64,000 nucleotides of DNA from Pseudomonas sp. LS1212 (GCF_024741815.1 NZ_CP102951.1:2805001-2869000); one strand, 5' to 3'. Counted from the first letter of the stretch, positions 16,920 through 26,141 are shown. Made by a program: numbers and translations. The notes: a model not told the origin generated them from the letters alone.

Positions 16920-19763
16920 TTAGAAACCGTGCAAGTCGTCCATCGGCATTGCCAGTTTGGCGCCAGTAATACGCTCCAGCGTCCGACCAACCACATCCAC
17001 GTTGTTGTCGAAGCTGCCATGGGTAGCGTCGATGGTGATGCTGGGCCGGCGGGTGATCACCTTGCTGGCGTCGACTATGCCGATCTGCTTGCGCTTGACC
17101 AGGCCAGCCGACGCGACAGCCTGACGCCAGTTGCCGAGCGCTTCGCCCGTGCTCGATGAGCCGTCCCACCCCATATAGGTCGGGTCCAGCACATTGGCCT
17201 GGCCGAGGATAGGCGTACGCAGGTCGCCTTCCAGGGCGTTGGAGACCAGGTAGAGCAGCGACTTGCGATAGGGCCCGACGCTGTCGTCCCGCTCGTTGCG
17301 GTCCGAGAGGACATCCATGTAAAGGCGCGTCATCAGCTCCTTGTGCGGCGCGTAATGGCGGTTGGCGAACTGCACGGTGCAGGCCGGCGCGTAGAGGTGA
17401 ATGGAGCCGATGCTCTCCGTCAGTTCGCGTACGGCAAGCAGGTCGACGAGGTGGCCGAGGAAGATCGCACCTGCCGAATGGCCGACCAGGTGGATCTCCA
17501 GGTTGCTGCCCCAAGTCCGGGCAAGATTCTGCAGCGCCGTTACCAACTTGTCGCCGCCACGGGTGGGCAGACTCGCGAACTCGGCGTTTTCCTTCATCTC
17601 GCTCCAGATCGGTCGAGCGAACGGGCGAGCAATGCCCCTTTCGAGGAGCATGTCGGCTCCATCCATAATGGTGTCGCGCACACCGCCAACGCGCGCTGGC
17701 TCCCTGCGGAACATATCGGTGATGATGCCGCTGATGGACTCGAGCACGCCAGTCTTCCAGATAACGAACAATGGGTAGCAACCATTGCCCAGGAAGAAGC
17801 GCCCCATGGCCCGGGCCCGCTGGATGGCGGAGGCTTCGCTGTTGAGCCCTCCATGCACAAAGATCAGCAGGCGCTTGGTATCGCCCGGCTGAGTGCGGAA
17901 CCATTGGTCCGGCAGCCCGCAGGCCTGATGGAGCAGTGAGCGACTCAGCTCGTCTTGGGTGAGATGGCGGGTTATGCGCCCATCATTGCCCATGACGACG
18001 CTGTGATCATAGGCCTTGGTCTCATCCCACCACAGCCCGCCATTGACGGCGGCCTTCGCGGTGCCCAAGGCGCCGCCTGCCGCCACCGGTTGGCCCAGCA
18101 GCACATCTGGCACGCCCAGAGCCACGACCCACGCATCCATGCCGTTGGCGAGCCAGTCGGCATAAGTTAGCAGAGCAAACCCACCGTTTCCCCAATTGAT
18201 ACCCCAGGAGTTTTGAACGATGAAACCATTGGAGTTGAAGCCGACCAGGGCGAAGGCGTGTCCACCGTCCTGAGACGGCTTCCCGTCGAAGGGGAGGACT
18301 GGCAAGGAACTGTGCCCGTTCAGCTTGCCGTCAGGCTTCGGCACCTGGTTCCAGCCGTCATGGGTGAAGGCAGAAACATAGATCGCGCCAACTTCGTATA
18401 TGGCGGCCTGCAGATCAGTGATCGAGCGGATGTCGATCCGGTAGTAAACCCCGAGAGTATTGGCAGTAGCCCTCGAGGCATAGCCATACTTGGGCGGTTG
18501 CGTATCCTCGTCATCGTAGGGCCAGTCGGATTCCAGGCAGACACCATGGTGATGCCAGCCCTTCAAGGCGCCACGGCAGCTGGATCCCTCGTAGTCCTCG
18601 CCCGCGTACTCATCGTAGCGCCGCGCAAAGTTGTAGAGCATCCGCGGGCTGACCGCCTCCAGCCCGTTGCCCAAGCCGTTCTTGCGCCACCGCAGGTAAT
18701 TCACTACGCAGGCGAGACCAAAACCTGTGCAGGCGCCTTCCCGTCCTTGGTCGAGAATCAGGCCCGATTGCGAATACCGGGGCAGGAATTTGTTGATCTC
18801 CGCAGTGCTGGGGTAAATATCGGGCAGGCTTAGTGGCGGTGGCATGTAGACACGGTCGCGCAGGTCCGCCGGGTCCTTGCTGGCATTAAGCCGGCGCGTA
18901 ACCGCAACGGGAGCGGCGGCTTTACCGGCCTTAGCCTTTGTGGCTTTTTGCGTGGCTGCCGGCTGCCAGGCCGAGGCCGCGATCCTGAACACGTCTTTAA
19001 AACGATCGAGGCCGTGGGAGCCGCCATTGACCGCCTTGCGTGCTGCACGATAGTTGTCGCTCACCAATGCGGTGCGGATCCTGTCAGCACGATCGGCAAG
19101 AAATGTCGCCAAAAGCACTGCCGCGACCTCGGGAGCGTTGGCCAGGTCCGGTTGATCCAGGATATTCAGGCCGATCTTTTGCGAGTAGATCTGGTAGTTG
19201 TGACGACCGGTCAGCTGCACGAAGCCGCGGCCACGAAACACTGCGCCATCGCCGGGCTTCAGGTTGCCCAGATCCTGTTTGCCCTCATACGCACTGAACG
19301 CCGCCATGCCAGCCTTTGTGTTGTACTGCGAAGGGAATTCCGAGATCGGCACAAAACCCTCGGTCTCCGCGCGTATCGTGCCCAGCGCGGCCAGTATCAT
19401 CGGACTGTCCGTCAAGCCGGCAGCCGCCAAGGCCGCGCAGATGTAGGGTAGGTAGCGCTGGATGTTGGAGGGCTTGGTCGCCGGAAACAAAGGGTTCACC
19501 GCATCCACGCCAAGTCTTGCATCCAGTGCCTTGAGTTTCAGCAGGCCCAGCAGGCTCTGGCAGTATGGGCCGACCACCCCATCAGCCACTATGCCGATGC
19601 CCGATTGCCAATGGCGGACTGCCGACTCAGTCAAGGCATCGAAATCGGTCCCTCCCGCTAGCCCCGCAAACCCTTGTCCATCTTCGCCGAGCACACTGGC
19701 CAGTTTGTCACGAAGTTCAACTACGTCAGCGCCGCTCTTGTTCCGTCCCAGCAATATGTCCAT
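16920..19763 (-). CDS. Multidomain protein: PG-binding, GH19-like, papain-like peptidase and alpha/beta hydrolase
   Basis: A 947-residue protein with no signal peptide. Domains in order: a peptidoglycan-binding-1 type repeat (about 1-80); a GH19 chitinase/lysozyme-like domain (about 95-270) with RAETEGF (acid candidates E133/E135) and FRGRGFVQLTG; an Ala/Lys-rich linker; a C1 papain-like domain (about 320-560) with QGREGACTGF (C345), GGHAFALVG (H502) and QNSWGINWG (N518); and an alpha/beta hydrolase (about 620-930) with IFVHGG and the nucleophile elbow LVGHSAGA (S763). All visible catalytic residues are intact. The start at 19763 follows GGGAGGCAAAGTC. Neighbours are a 16-codon ORF and LysR genes; no VgrG, PAAR or immunity gene is evident. 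A cell-wall-targeting effector or toxin is a guess; function unknown. Confidence 0.85.
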   Translation of the reverse strand: MDILLGRNKSGADVVELRDKLASVLGEDGQGFAGLAGGTDFDALTESAVRHWQSGIGIVADGVVGPYCQSLLGLLKLKALDARLGVDAVNPLFPATKPSNIQRYLPYICAALAAAGLTDSPMILAALGTIRAETEGFVPISEFPSQYNTKAGMAAFSAYEGKQDLGNLKPGDGAVFRGRGFVQLTGRHNYQIYSQKIGLNILDQPDLANAPEVAAVLLATFLADRADRIRTALVSDNYRAARKAVNGGSHGLDRFKDVFRIAASAWQPAATQKATKAKAGKAAAPVAVTRRLNASKDPADLRDRVYMPPPLSLPDIYPSTAEINKFLPRYSQSGLILDQGREGACTGFGLACVVNYLRWRKNGLGNGLEAVSPRMLYNFARRYDEYAGEDYEGSSCRGALKGWHHHGVCLESDWPYDDEDTQPPKYGYASRATANTLGVYYRIDIRSITDLQAAIYEVGAIYVSAFTHDGWNQVPKPDGKLNGHSSLPVLPFDGKPSQDGGHAFALVGFNSNGFIVQNSWGINWGNGGFALLTYADWLANGMDAWVVALGVPDVLLGQPVAAGGALGTAKAAVNGGLWWDETKAYDHSVVMGNDGRITRHLTQDELSRSLLHQACGLPDQWFRTQPGDTKRLLIFVHGGLNSEASAIQRARAMGRFFLGNGCYPLFVIWKTGVLESISGIITDMFRREPARVGGVRDTIMDGADMLLERGIARPFARPIWSEMKENAEFASLPTRGGDKLVTALQNLARTWGSNLEIHLVGHSAGAIFLGHLVDLLAVRELTESIGSIHLYAPACTVQFANRHYAPHKELMTRLYMDVLSDRNERDDSVGPYRKSLLYLVSNALEGDLRTPILGQANVLDPTYMGWDGSSSTGEALGNWRQAVASAGLVKRKQIGIVDASKVITRRPSITIDATHGSFDNNVDVVGRTLERITGAKLAMPMDDLHGF

Positions 19764-19983
19764 GACTTTGCCTCCCGCCGTCTGTTGTCTGTGCGTTGCA
19801 CTGGTTGCAGCCCCACGCCAAGCGCCCGACGTGCGGGGGGAACCAGCCTTGCTCCACAAGCAGAATGCAACACACTAAGACAGCGGAAACGACACCATAG
19901 AGCGAATGTTCGACGGTGCGGTGCAAGGCGTTACCATGGAATATAGGCTGAAGGAGATAGATCTGCGTAAGGAGATCCTTAAA

Positions 19984-20066
19984 ATGCCAGCCAGGAAGTC
20001 ACCACGGAGGACTTCAAGGCGGCGATCCGGGAAATGATGCGCGGTATGCAGGCGCTCCTCCAGTAA
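19984..20066 (+). pseudogene. Tiny frameshifted ORF remnant
   Basis: AAGGAGAT precedes an ATG at 19984, but that frame soon becomes Arg/Ser-rich and ends within 17 codons. A frame shifted by one base reads EVTTEDFKAAIREMMRGM and QALLQ, ending at TAA 20064-20066. One inserted base after the ATG would join the ribosome site to this frame, so a small acidic ORF of about 25 codons may have decayed by a 1-bp deletion. The rest of 19764-20128 shows no gene. Confidence 0.3.
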
Positions 20067-20128
20067 ACGGTAGCGATGCGCAAAATGAGAGGTGACAACG
20101 GTCACCGGCCCCTCCCCATGCGCTCGAC

Positions 20129-21067
20129 TCAAGCCCCTGCCCCATCCTGGCGCTTCGTCGTCCAAAGCGGATCGTTAGCCATAAGCTCCGTACCCCACTG
20201 CGCGAAGGCCCGCACCCTTGCAGACAAATGCCGTGTGTATGGATACACGAGACTGATCGGCATGCTCTCCAACTCCCAGCCTGGCAGCACCTCAACCAGC
20301 TTCCCCGCCTGAAGATGAGGACTTGCCTCCGCGCGCGGAACCGAGACGATGCCAAGGCCTGCCAACCCGGCAGTGATGTAGGCACTGCCATTGTTAAAGC
20401 GCATCGTCGGCATTTGCTCGATCGTAAAGCTGTCATCGCCTCGATGAAGTGTCGGGGTTAGCTGCTTGCGTGAGGCGGGAAATGTGAATCCGAGATAATG
20501 GTGGTGCGGCAAGTCCTCGGGCTTCAGGATCGGCGTCGCATTCAGCAGATAGGTCGGCGAAGCGCACAGGCAAAACCGCATCTGACCCACCTGACGACAC
20601 ACCAGGTCCTGGTCCGTGACCCGGCCACCTCGAAAAGCACAATCGATGCCTTCTTGCACGAGGTCCACCACGCGTTCGCTACACCCGATATCCAGCTGAA
20701 TCTGTGGATGTCGTGCCGTGAATTCCGGTAATGATGGAATAACGAGGCATGTAGCCACTCCAGAAGGCATCTCAACTCTCACCGTGCCCCTTGCCACGCT
20801 GCGGCTCTGTGCAACCGAAGCGTCCAGCTCGTCGAGGTCATCCAATACCGCACGCGCGCGTTCATAGTAGGCAGCGCCATCAGTTGTCGGCGAAACCCTT
20901 CTGGTGGTCCGGTGCAACAGCTTCACGCCCAGCAGTGACTCCAGTCCCTGAATCTGCCCGGAGATCGTGGTTTTCGCCACATTCAACGCCTCAGCCGCGC
21001 CAGTGAAGCTTCCCACTTCGACGATGCGACAGAACGCGCGCATTGCCTCTAACCGATCGAAAGCCAT
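20129..21067 (-). CDS. LysR-family transcriptional regulator
   Basis: A 312-residue LysR regulator of the PA-style DhcR/CrgA branch: N-terminal HTH with FTGAAEALNVAKTTISGQI, then KLLHRTTRRVSPT, typical of that branch. The effector domain follows from about residue 90. It is divergent from the carboxymuconolactone-decarboxylase-like gene at 21179 across 111 bp, so it probably controls that gene and the following cupin gene. No effector can be predicted. Confidence 0.85.
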   Translation of the reverse strand: MAFDRLEAMRAFCRIVEVGSFTGAAEALNVAKTTISGQIQGLESLLGVKLLHRTTRRVSPTTDGAAYYERARAVLDDLDELDASVAQSRSVARGTVRVEMPSGVATCLVIPSLPEFTARHPQIQLDIGCSERVVDLVQEGIDCAFRGGRVTDQDLVCRQVGQMRFCLCASPTYLLNATPILKPEDLPHHHYLGFTFPASRKQLTPTLHRGDDSFTIEQMPTMRFNNGSAYITAGLAGLGIVSVPRAEASPHLQAGKLVEVLPGWELESMPISLVYPYTRHLSARVRAFAQWGTELMANDPLWTTKRQDGAGA

Positions 21068-21178
21068 GATTGTCCGATTTTCCGCACAATGAAAACGGCA
21101 ATCACCAGTTTATCCGCGAATAAAGACTTAATAAAGTTGCTCCAAGGCCGTGCACCGCGGCCACATGGAGAACGAATC

Positions 21179-21619
21179 ATGAGTTCAAAACGCCTCAATT
21201 ACTACCAGGCCGCCCCGCAAGCCATGAAGGCAATGTTTGGCCTCGAGAAAGCAGTATCTGAATCGGTACTTCCCGGTTCGCTGCGAGAACTGGTGCGTAT
21301 CCGGGCTTCGCAGATCAACGGCTGCGCGTACTGCATCGACATGCACACCACTGACGCCGTAAAGGCGGGCGAGAGCCTTCGTCGTTTGATGGCCGTGAGT
21401 GCATGGAAAGAAACACCTTTCTTCAGCGAGCGGGAACGTGCCGCTCTGTTGTGGACCGAGACGCTGACGTTGGTCGCAGCCAACCACGCGCCGGATGAAA
21501 TCTACGAAGAAGTGGCCACCCTTTTCACTGATCAAGAGTTGGCTGAACTGACGTTCGTCATCGCCGCAATCAACGCCTGGAACCGTTTTGGGGTTGGTTT
21601 TGGAATGCAGCCAGAGTGA
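21179..21619 (+). CDS. Carboxymuconolactone decarboxylase / AhpD-like protein
   Basis: A 146-residue small all-helical protein. The AhpD-like redox motif CAYCIDMH (CxxC then H) is visible around residues 50-57, preceded by RELVRIRASQING, and the end is AINAWNRFGVGFGM. Such proteins act as alkylhydroperoxidases or thiol-disulfide partners. ATG 21179 (MSSKRLNYY) follows GGAGAACGAA; the frame extends upstream without homology. It overlaps the cupin reading frame's first codons, so the two are probably co-translated. LysR/AhpD-like/cupin/RclC-family sets commonly respond to oxidative or electrophile stress; here that is inference. Confidence 0.87.
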   Translation: MSSKRLNYYQAAPQAMKAMFGLEKAVSESVLPGSLRELVRIRASQINGCAYCIDMHTTDAVKAGESLRRLMAVSAWKETPFFSERERAALLWTETLTLVAANHAPDEIYEEVATLFTDQELAELTFVIAAINAWNRFGVGFGMQPE

Positions 21620-21624
21620 GCACT

Positions 21625-22044
21625 ATGAACCTGTACGCTAAAGCATTCTGTTTCACGATCGCAGGGCTGGTTAGTTCTGTCGTCATGGCCCACGGGAGCG
21701 GTTCCGGAGAAGAAACCGTCACAACAGTCGCGCAAGCCGTTATGCCTCCCCAGGCTTTTGAACAAGCAACGGCAGTTCGAGTCGACTTCGCCCCTGGGGC
21801 TTCTTCGACGACTCATCAGCATCCGGGACACGTATTTGTCGTAGTACTTAGCGGAGAGGTTGAATCAGCACTTGACGGCCAACCTGCGCAGCGCTTCAGG
21901 GCCGGCCAAGCCTGGTATGAAAGCCCCGGGCAACTGCATCGTGTGGCGCGCAATGCAAGCAGCTCCGAGCCTGCTTCGTTAGTGGCCTGGTTACTGTCCG
22001 ATGGGAAACAGCAGCTGGTTCAACCAGTCCATCTAAAAAAGTAA
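21625..22044 (+). CDS. Exported cupin-domain protein
   Basis: A 139-residue protein with an N-terminal signal peptide (AFCFTIAGLVSSVVMAHG, cleavage near residue 22) and one cupin domain. The metal-site motif is visible as THQHPGHVFVVVLSGE, with the second cupin motif around QAWYESPGQLHR. It is probably periplasmic. A GTG at 21616 would overlap the previous stop; ATG 21625 was preferred because it begins the signal peptide directly. The stop is followed in frame by a fragment of an RclC-family gene. Confidence 0.83.
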   Translation: MNLYAKAFCFTIAGLVSSVVMAHGSGSGEETVTTVAQAVMPPQAFEQATAVRVDFAPGASSTTHQHPGHVFVVVLSGEVESALDGQPAQRFRAGQAWYESPGQLHRVARNASSSEPASLVAWLLSDGKQQLVQPVHLKK

Positions 22045-22317
22045 GCGCGATTCGGCGTCCTGAAAGTTTCGATCGGCCTTCTTATTGCGGGTCGCCTGCT
22101 ATCACCCAAGCTGTCATTGATTGGTGGAGCCTTGTCTGCAGGATTATTTTTCACCACGCTGAGCTTTATGTTCTCAACACCAGGAGTGGTTGAACATGGC
22201 CTCGGGTTTCCAGCTATCACTGTTGCTCCGGGGCAATTTCTCCTTAAAGACATAGGATTGCTTGCCGCTTCTATATTCGTAGCGGGCCATTCTCTAACTA
22301 AAATGGAAGCCCGTTAA
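22045..22317 (+). pseudogene. 3' fragment of an RclC/YkgB-type (DUF417) membrane protein gene
   Basis: About 90 codons directly after the cupin stop and in the same frame encode FGVLKVSIGLLIAGRLLSP, LSFMFSTPGVVEHGLGFPA and FLLKDIGLLAAS. These are the last two membrane segments of the DUF417 family; whole members have about 190 residues and begin with two further segments that are absent here. No start codon or ribosome site opens the fragment. A deletion apparently fused the cupin gene end to the middle of this gene. Confidence 0.7.
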
Positions 22318-22339
22318 ACTGATAGTTCTCCTCCTGGGA

Positions 22340-22376
22340 TGGCCTGAAGTATTTCCATGCTTTCAGGCCATTTTCC
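22340..22376 (+). terminator. Intrinsic terminator
   Basis: TGGCCTGAA, 13-base loop, TTCAGGCCA followed by TTTTCCC. It ends the AhpD-like/cupin transcript. Confidence 0.75.
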
Positions 22377-22471
22377 CGTTATCGACATAAAAGCTGTAGC
22401 AAAATTTAAACAACCTGTGAAAAATTGACTATACTCATAAACGGCCCAAAGCGATAACTGGGAGCACCATT

Positions 22472-22858
22472 ATGAAAAGCACACTAATTGGTAAGTTCTC
22501 AAGATCAGTCAGCAGCAGTAAAGTTTCGTTTCTTTCCATCCTGCTACTGACTACTGCTTGCGCACATAACCCCGACATAAGGCTCGGGCACGACAGTGTT
22601 TCTGGCATAACTGCCAAGGGAAACACGGACTATATAGCCTGCATAAGGAATGAGGTTCAGGGGGGTACGGAGACTTTTACCCAGGATGAAAATGGTAAAA
22701 CTCATCTTTTTATCGGAAGTGCTGACCCCAATAAAGCCTCAGGACTTGTTGAACTATCCAGCTCTAAAGGAGAGACCTACTATTCCGTCTACCAGAGAGA
22801 TGCCTGGCATGACAAGGGCAGACTGATTAACACGGCTCTCGTGTGTTCCAGAGTCTGA
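22472..22858 (+). CDS. Small lipoprotein, function unknown
   Basis: A 128-residue protein with a lipoprotein signal: basic start, hydrophobic SFLSILLLTT and lipobox TTAC at Cys 30. The mature part is about 98 residues, polar and Gly/Ser/Thr-rich, with one motif-like ACIRNEVQGG region. GGGAGCACC precedes the ATG. A TATACT hexamer lies 37-42 bases upstream. The gene and its flanks are noticeably richer in A and T than neighbours, suggesting a horizontal origin. I do not recognise the family. Confidence 0.7.
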   Translation: MKSTLIGKFSRSVSSSKVSFLSILLLTTACAHNPDIRLGHDSVSGITAKGNTDYIACIRNEVQGGTETFTQDENGKTHLFIGSADPNKASGLVELSSSKGETYYSVYQRDAWHDKGRLINTALVCSRV

Positions 22859-22999
22859 AGCACTCCACTTGAGTTACTGATAGTTACTTATGCCGGCACT
22901 GATAGTGCCAGAGTTGCTTGAAGCCAGGGCGACGTACCAGGGCCACTACGTCGCCTCGGTTTACTGGCACGCCACTGCGTGAGAGCGGCCAGAAATCCA

Positions 23000-23887
23000 T
23001 CATCGCATCTGAGGACCGCCCCGCTCCTCCAGCAACTGCACGAACTTCGCCAGGCTCTGGGAAACGGTCCCGCGGCGCCAGACCAGCCAGGTATTGAGAA
23101 AGCGAAATGCCTCGGACAGCGGCCATACGCTCACCGTGCTGCCACCCGGCATGCTTTCGAGCATGCTGCGGGGCATCAGCGCCAGGCCGGCACCTGCGCT
23201 GACGCAGGCCAGCATGCCGTGATAGGACTCCATTTCGTAGATTTTCCCGGGCACGGCCGCATCCTGGCTGAACCAGCGTTCGAAATGATGCCGATAGGAA
23301 CAGTTGGCGCGGAATGCATAGATGCTTTCGCCGTTGACGTCCTGCGCGCGGCTGATGGGGGCATGGTTGAGCGGTGCGATGACGACCATCTCCTCCTCGA
23401 ACACCGGCACGCCTTCGAGTGCTGGATGCAGCACCGGGCCATCGACGAAGGCCGCCGCCAACCGGCCGGACAACACGCCGTCGATCATGGTGCCGGATGG
23501 CCCGGTGGACAGGTCCAGCTCAACCTTGGCGTATTTCTGATTGTAGGCGGCCAACAATGCAGGGATACGCACGGCCGCCGTACTCTCCAGCGAGCCCAGG
23601 GCAAAAGGCCCTTGCGGCTCTTCACCGGCGACGGTCAAGCGGGCCTCCTCCACCAGGGCCAGGATCCGCCTGGCATAGTCCAGGAAATTCCAGCCGGCCG
23701 GAGAAAGGCGTAAACGGTGCTTCTCTCGAATGAACAATTCCACACCCAGGTCTTCTTCCAATTGCTTGATCCGCGTGGTCAGGTTCGAAGGCACCCGATG
23801 GATATGCTGCGCTGCCGCGCTGATACTGCCCTGCTCGGCGACGGCTTTGAAAATCTCAAGCTGGACCAGATCCAATTCATTCTCCAA
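23000..23887 (-). CDS. LysR-family regulator, PtrR/YneJ-like
   Basis: A 295-residue LysR regulator with HTH (SISAAAQHIHRVPSNLTTRI) and effector-binding domain. In E. coli, yneJ (ptrR) is divergent from sad (yneI); this gene is divergent from a sad-like aldehyde dehydrogenase gene across 90 bp, the same arrangement. It is therefore the likely regulator of that gene. Effector not known. Confidence 0.85.
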   Translation of the reverse strand: MENELDLVQLEIFKAVAEQGSISAAAQHIHRVPSNLTTRIKQLEEDLGVELFIREKHRLRLSPAGWNFLDYARRILALVEEARLTVAGEEPQGPFALGSLESTAAVRIPALLAAYNQKYAKVELDLSTGPSGTMIDGVLSGRLAAAFVDGPVLHPALEGVPVFEEEMVVIAPLNHAPISRAQDVNGESIYAFRANCSYRHHFERWFSQDAAVPGKIYEMESYHGMLACVSAGAGLALMPRSMLESMPGGSTVSVWPLSEAFRFLNTWLVWRRGTVSQSLAKFVQLLEERGGPQMR

Positions 23888-23977
23888 TCGTGAACGATAT
23901 GCTCATTATTATTCAGTTTCTAGAAGCGTAGCACGACGCTACTCTGGACGTGTTTCCCACCCCTTCAGGATGGCATC

Positions 23978-25369
23978 ATGACCGTTGTTTCCAGCCACAC
24001 CCATGCCGTATCGATCAACCCAGCCACGGGCGAGCAGATCGGCCACTATCCGTTCGAATCCGACCTGGCGCTGGATGCCGCGCTTTCCCGGGCTGCTGTC
24101 GGTTTCGCTGTCTGGAGGCGCACAAGCGTCGAAGAACGTTCCCGCCTGCTGATTGCCCTGGGCAAGGCGCTGCGCGAGAACATCGAGCAGATGGCCAGGA
24201 TGATCACCCTGGAAATGGGTAAGCCGGTGACGCAAGCACGTGCCGAAATCGAAAAATGTGCGCAGCTGTGCCAATGGTACGCCAGCAACGGCCCGGCCAT
24301 GCTCGCGCCCGAGCCCACGTCGGTGGAGAACAACAAGGCGCGGATCGAATATCGCCCACTCGGTCCGATCCTCGCCGTCATGCCCTGGAACTTTCCCATC
24401 TGGCAGGTCCTGCGTGGCGCCGTTCCGGCATTGATAGCGGGCAACACCTATGTGCTCAAGCATGCACCGAACGTCATGGGTAGCGCCTATCTGCTGGTGG
24501 ATGCATTCAAGCGCGCCGGCTTTGCCGACGGTGTACTGGAAGTCATCAACGTGACCCCGGACGGTGTATCCAAAGCGATCGCCGACTCGCGCATTGCGGC
24601 AGTTACCCTGACGGGCAGTGTACGTGCCGGCACAGCGATCGGCGCACAAGCCGGTGCTGCGTTGAAGAAATGCGTACTGGAACTGGGCGGTTCCGATCCC
24701 TTCATCGTGCTCAACGACGCTGACCTGGACGAGGCCGTAAAGGCAGCCGTCATCGGCCGTTATCAGAACACCGGCCAGGTCTGTGCGGCAGCCAAGCGCC
24801 TGATCGTCGAGCAAGGCGTGGCCGAGGAGTTCACCCGTAAATTCGTCGAAGCTACCCGCGAGCTGGTTGTCGGCGACCCGTTGTCAGCGCAAACCTACAT
24901 CGGCCCCATGGCGCGGTTCGACCTGCGTGACGAGCTGGACAGTCAGGTCCAGGACACGCTGAGCGAGGGTGCGACCTTGTTGCTCGGCGGCAAGAAAGCC
25001 CCAGGGCCTGGCAACTTCTATGAGCCGACAGTGTTAGGCCACGTCACCGACCAGATGACCTCGTTCAAACAGGAACTGTTCGGCCCAGTGGCTTCGATCA
25101 TCACGGCGCGAGATGCCCGGCACGCACTGGAACTGGCCAACGATAGCGAATTCGGCCTCGCCTCCACCATCTACACGCGCAACGTCGAGCTTGCCCAGCA
25201 GCTTGCCGACGAGCTCGAGACAGGCGGTGTGTTCATCAATGGCTATTGTGCGTCGGACCCACGCGTCACTTTCGGTGGTGTGAAGAAGAGTGGCTTTGGT
25301 CGGGAGTTGTCCCACTTCGGTGTGCGCGAATTCTGCAATGCCCAGACGGTCTGGCTGGATCGCCACTGA
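23978..25369 (+). CDS. sad: NAD-dependent succinate-semialdehyde dehydrogenase, Sad/YneI type
   Basis: A 463-residue aldehyde dehydrogenase. Cofactor motif VMPWNFPIW, general base in LELGGSDPF and catalytic Cys in NTGQVCAAAKR are present. The length and style follow E. coli Sad, which oxidises succinate semialdehyde from GABA or arginine catabolism. An AGGATGG site precedes the ATG at 23978. It is divergent from the LysR gene and ends at a hairpin (25385-25402). Assignment to succinate semialdehyde is from resemblance. Confidence 0.88.
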   Translation: MTVVSSHTHAVSINPATGEQIGHYPFESDLALDAALSRAAVGFAVWRRTSVEERSRLLIALGKALRENIEQMARMITLEMGKPVTQARAEIEKCAQLCQWYASNGPAMLAPEPTSVENNKARIEYRPLGPILAVMPWNFPIWQVLRGAVPALIAGNTYVLKHAPNVMGSAYLLVDAFKRAGFADGVLEVINVTPDGVSKAIADSRIAAVTLTGSVRAGTAIGAQAGAALKKCVLELGGSDPFIVLNDADLDEAVKAAVIGRYQNTGQVCAAAKRLIVEQGVAEEFTRKFVEATRELVVGDPLSAQTYIGPMARFDLRDELDSQVQDTLSEGATLLLGGKKAPGPGNFYEPTVLGHVTDQMTSFKQELFGPVASIITARDARHALELANDSEFGLASTIYTRNVELAQQLADELETGGVFINGYCASDPRVTFGGVKKSGFGRELSHFGVREFCNAQTVWLDRH

Positions 25370-25384
25370 TCTGACGCGACCCAA

Positions 25385-25402
25385 GGGAGCCTTTCGGCTC
25401 CC
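25385..25402 (+). terminator. Hairpin after the sad-like gene
   Basis: GGGAGCC, loop TTTC, GGCTCCC. No T-run follows, so termination strength is doubtful. Confidence 0.5.
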
Positions 25403-25544
25403 GCCCGCTCGACATCGATGAATAGTCGCACCCGGATCGCCTTCCTGCCGAGCGTGCACTGCCTGCAGGCGGCGCAGGCGCACCAGGCAGAAACCGCGGC
25501 ACTGCAGGAGCAGTTGCAGCAGGCAGTCGCTGAGCAGGCCGCTC

Positions 25545-26033
25545 TACTCGACGCTCAGGCGCAGCAAGCGCAGGCACTCGAACATGCGCTCGATGATGTT
25601 TCGCTGTCGGTAGTTGGGGCGATCAAACAGTCTCGGTAAGCCCGGCTGCGTCCGAGCGCGTGGTCTTGCGGTTCTTCAGGCCCCCTTTTTTCCCAGCACC
25701 AGAAGAGGCCCGGGGTGCACGTACCGCTTTGGAGTCAATCATCCAGGTATTCAGATCGATTAACCCTTGCTCGTTCAATCTGATGTGAAGTCGCTTGAGC
25801 ATCTGGTCGAACATGCCGCGATTACGCCAATCACGAAAGCGTTGATACACCGTTGACCAGGGCCCGAAGCGCTCCGGCATATCTCGGCAGGCAGCGCCTG
25901 AGCAGAGCACCCAAAGCACGCCGTTGAGCATCAAGCGATCATCAGCTCGTGGCCGTCCGCCACGTCGGGTTTCACTGAAGGTATCCGCAACCAAATCCCA
26001 GGCTGCGTCGGGAAGTTCATACCGTTTTGCCAT
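25545..26033 (-). pseudogene. IS5-type transposase with internal deletion
   Basis: The first 136 codons (MAKRYELPDAAWDLVADTF, then WVLCSGAACRDMPERFGPW and LIDLNTWMIDSKAVRAPR) are a normal IS5-type orfA with the first catalytic Asp region. After GLTETV the frame stops at 25623. In a shifted frame the bases that follow encode FDRPNYRQRNIIERMFECLR, the transposase C-terminus, so about 100 codons between are deleted. The element cannot make a working transposase. Confidence 0.75.
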
Positions 26034-26103
26034 CGTGGCCTCCTGGCTCTGATGGCGGAGGATTTTACAGACATTGGGGTTTCAAGGGATTTCGTACAGA
26101 GCC
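25545..26103 (-). mobile_element. IS5-family (IS427-type) insertion sequence remnant
   Basis: Left part of a short insertion sequence on the minus strand. The conserved outer end GGCTCTGTACGAAATCC is read at about 26103-26085. A transposase N-terminus begins at 26033. The left inner end is truncated: only about 22 C-terminal transposase codons remain, up to about 25545. It lies 38 bp left of the 26142-29215 element. The 3' junction is not clean, and a short coiled-coil-rich open frame on the + strand (25418-25580) abuts it and may be part of the disrupted target. Confidence 0.7.
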
Positions 26104-26141
26104 TAGCCAACAAAATGGCAAGAATCGTCTGGGCTGTATTA

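Noticed and set aside
25418..25580. Coiled-coil-like short frame on the + strand beside the IS remnant
   Set aside because: Its Gln/Ala-rich content may be a gene fragment, but its end runs antisense through the transposase C-terminus and no family is recognisable.
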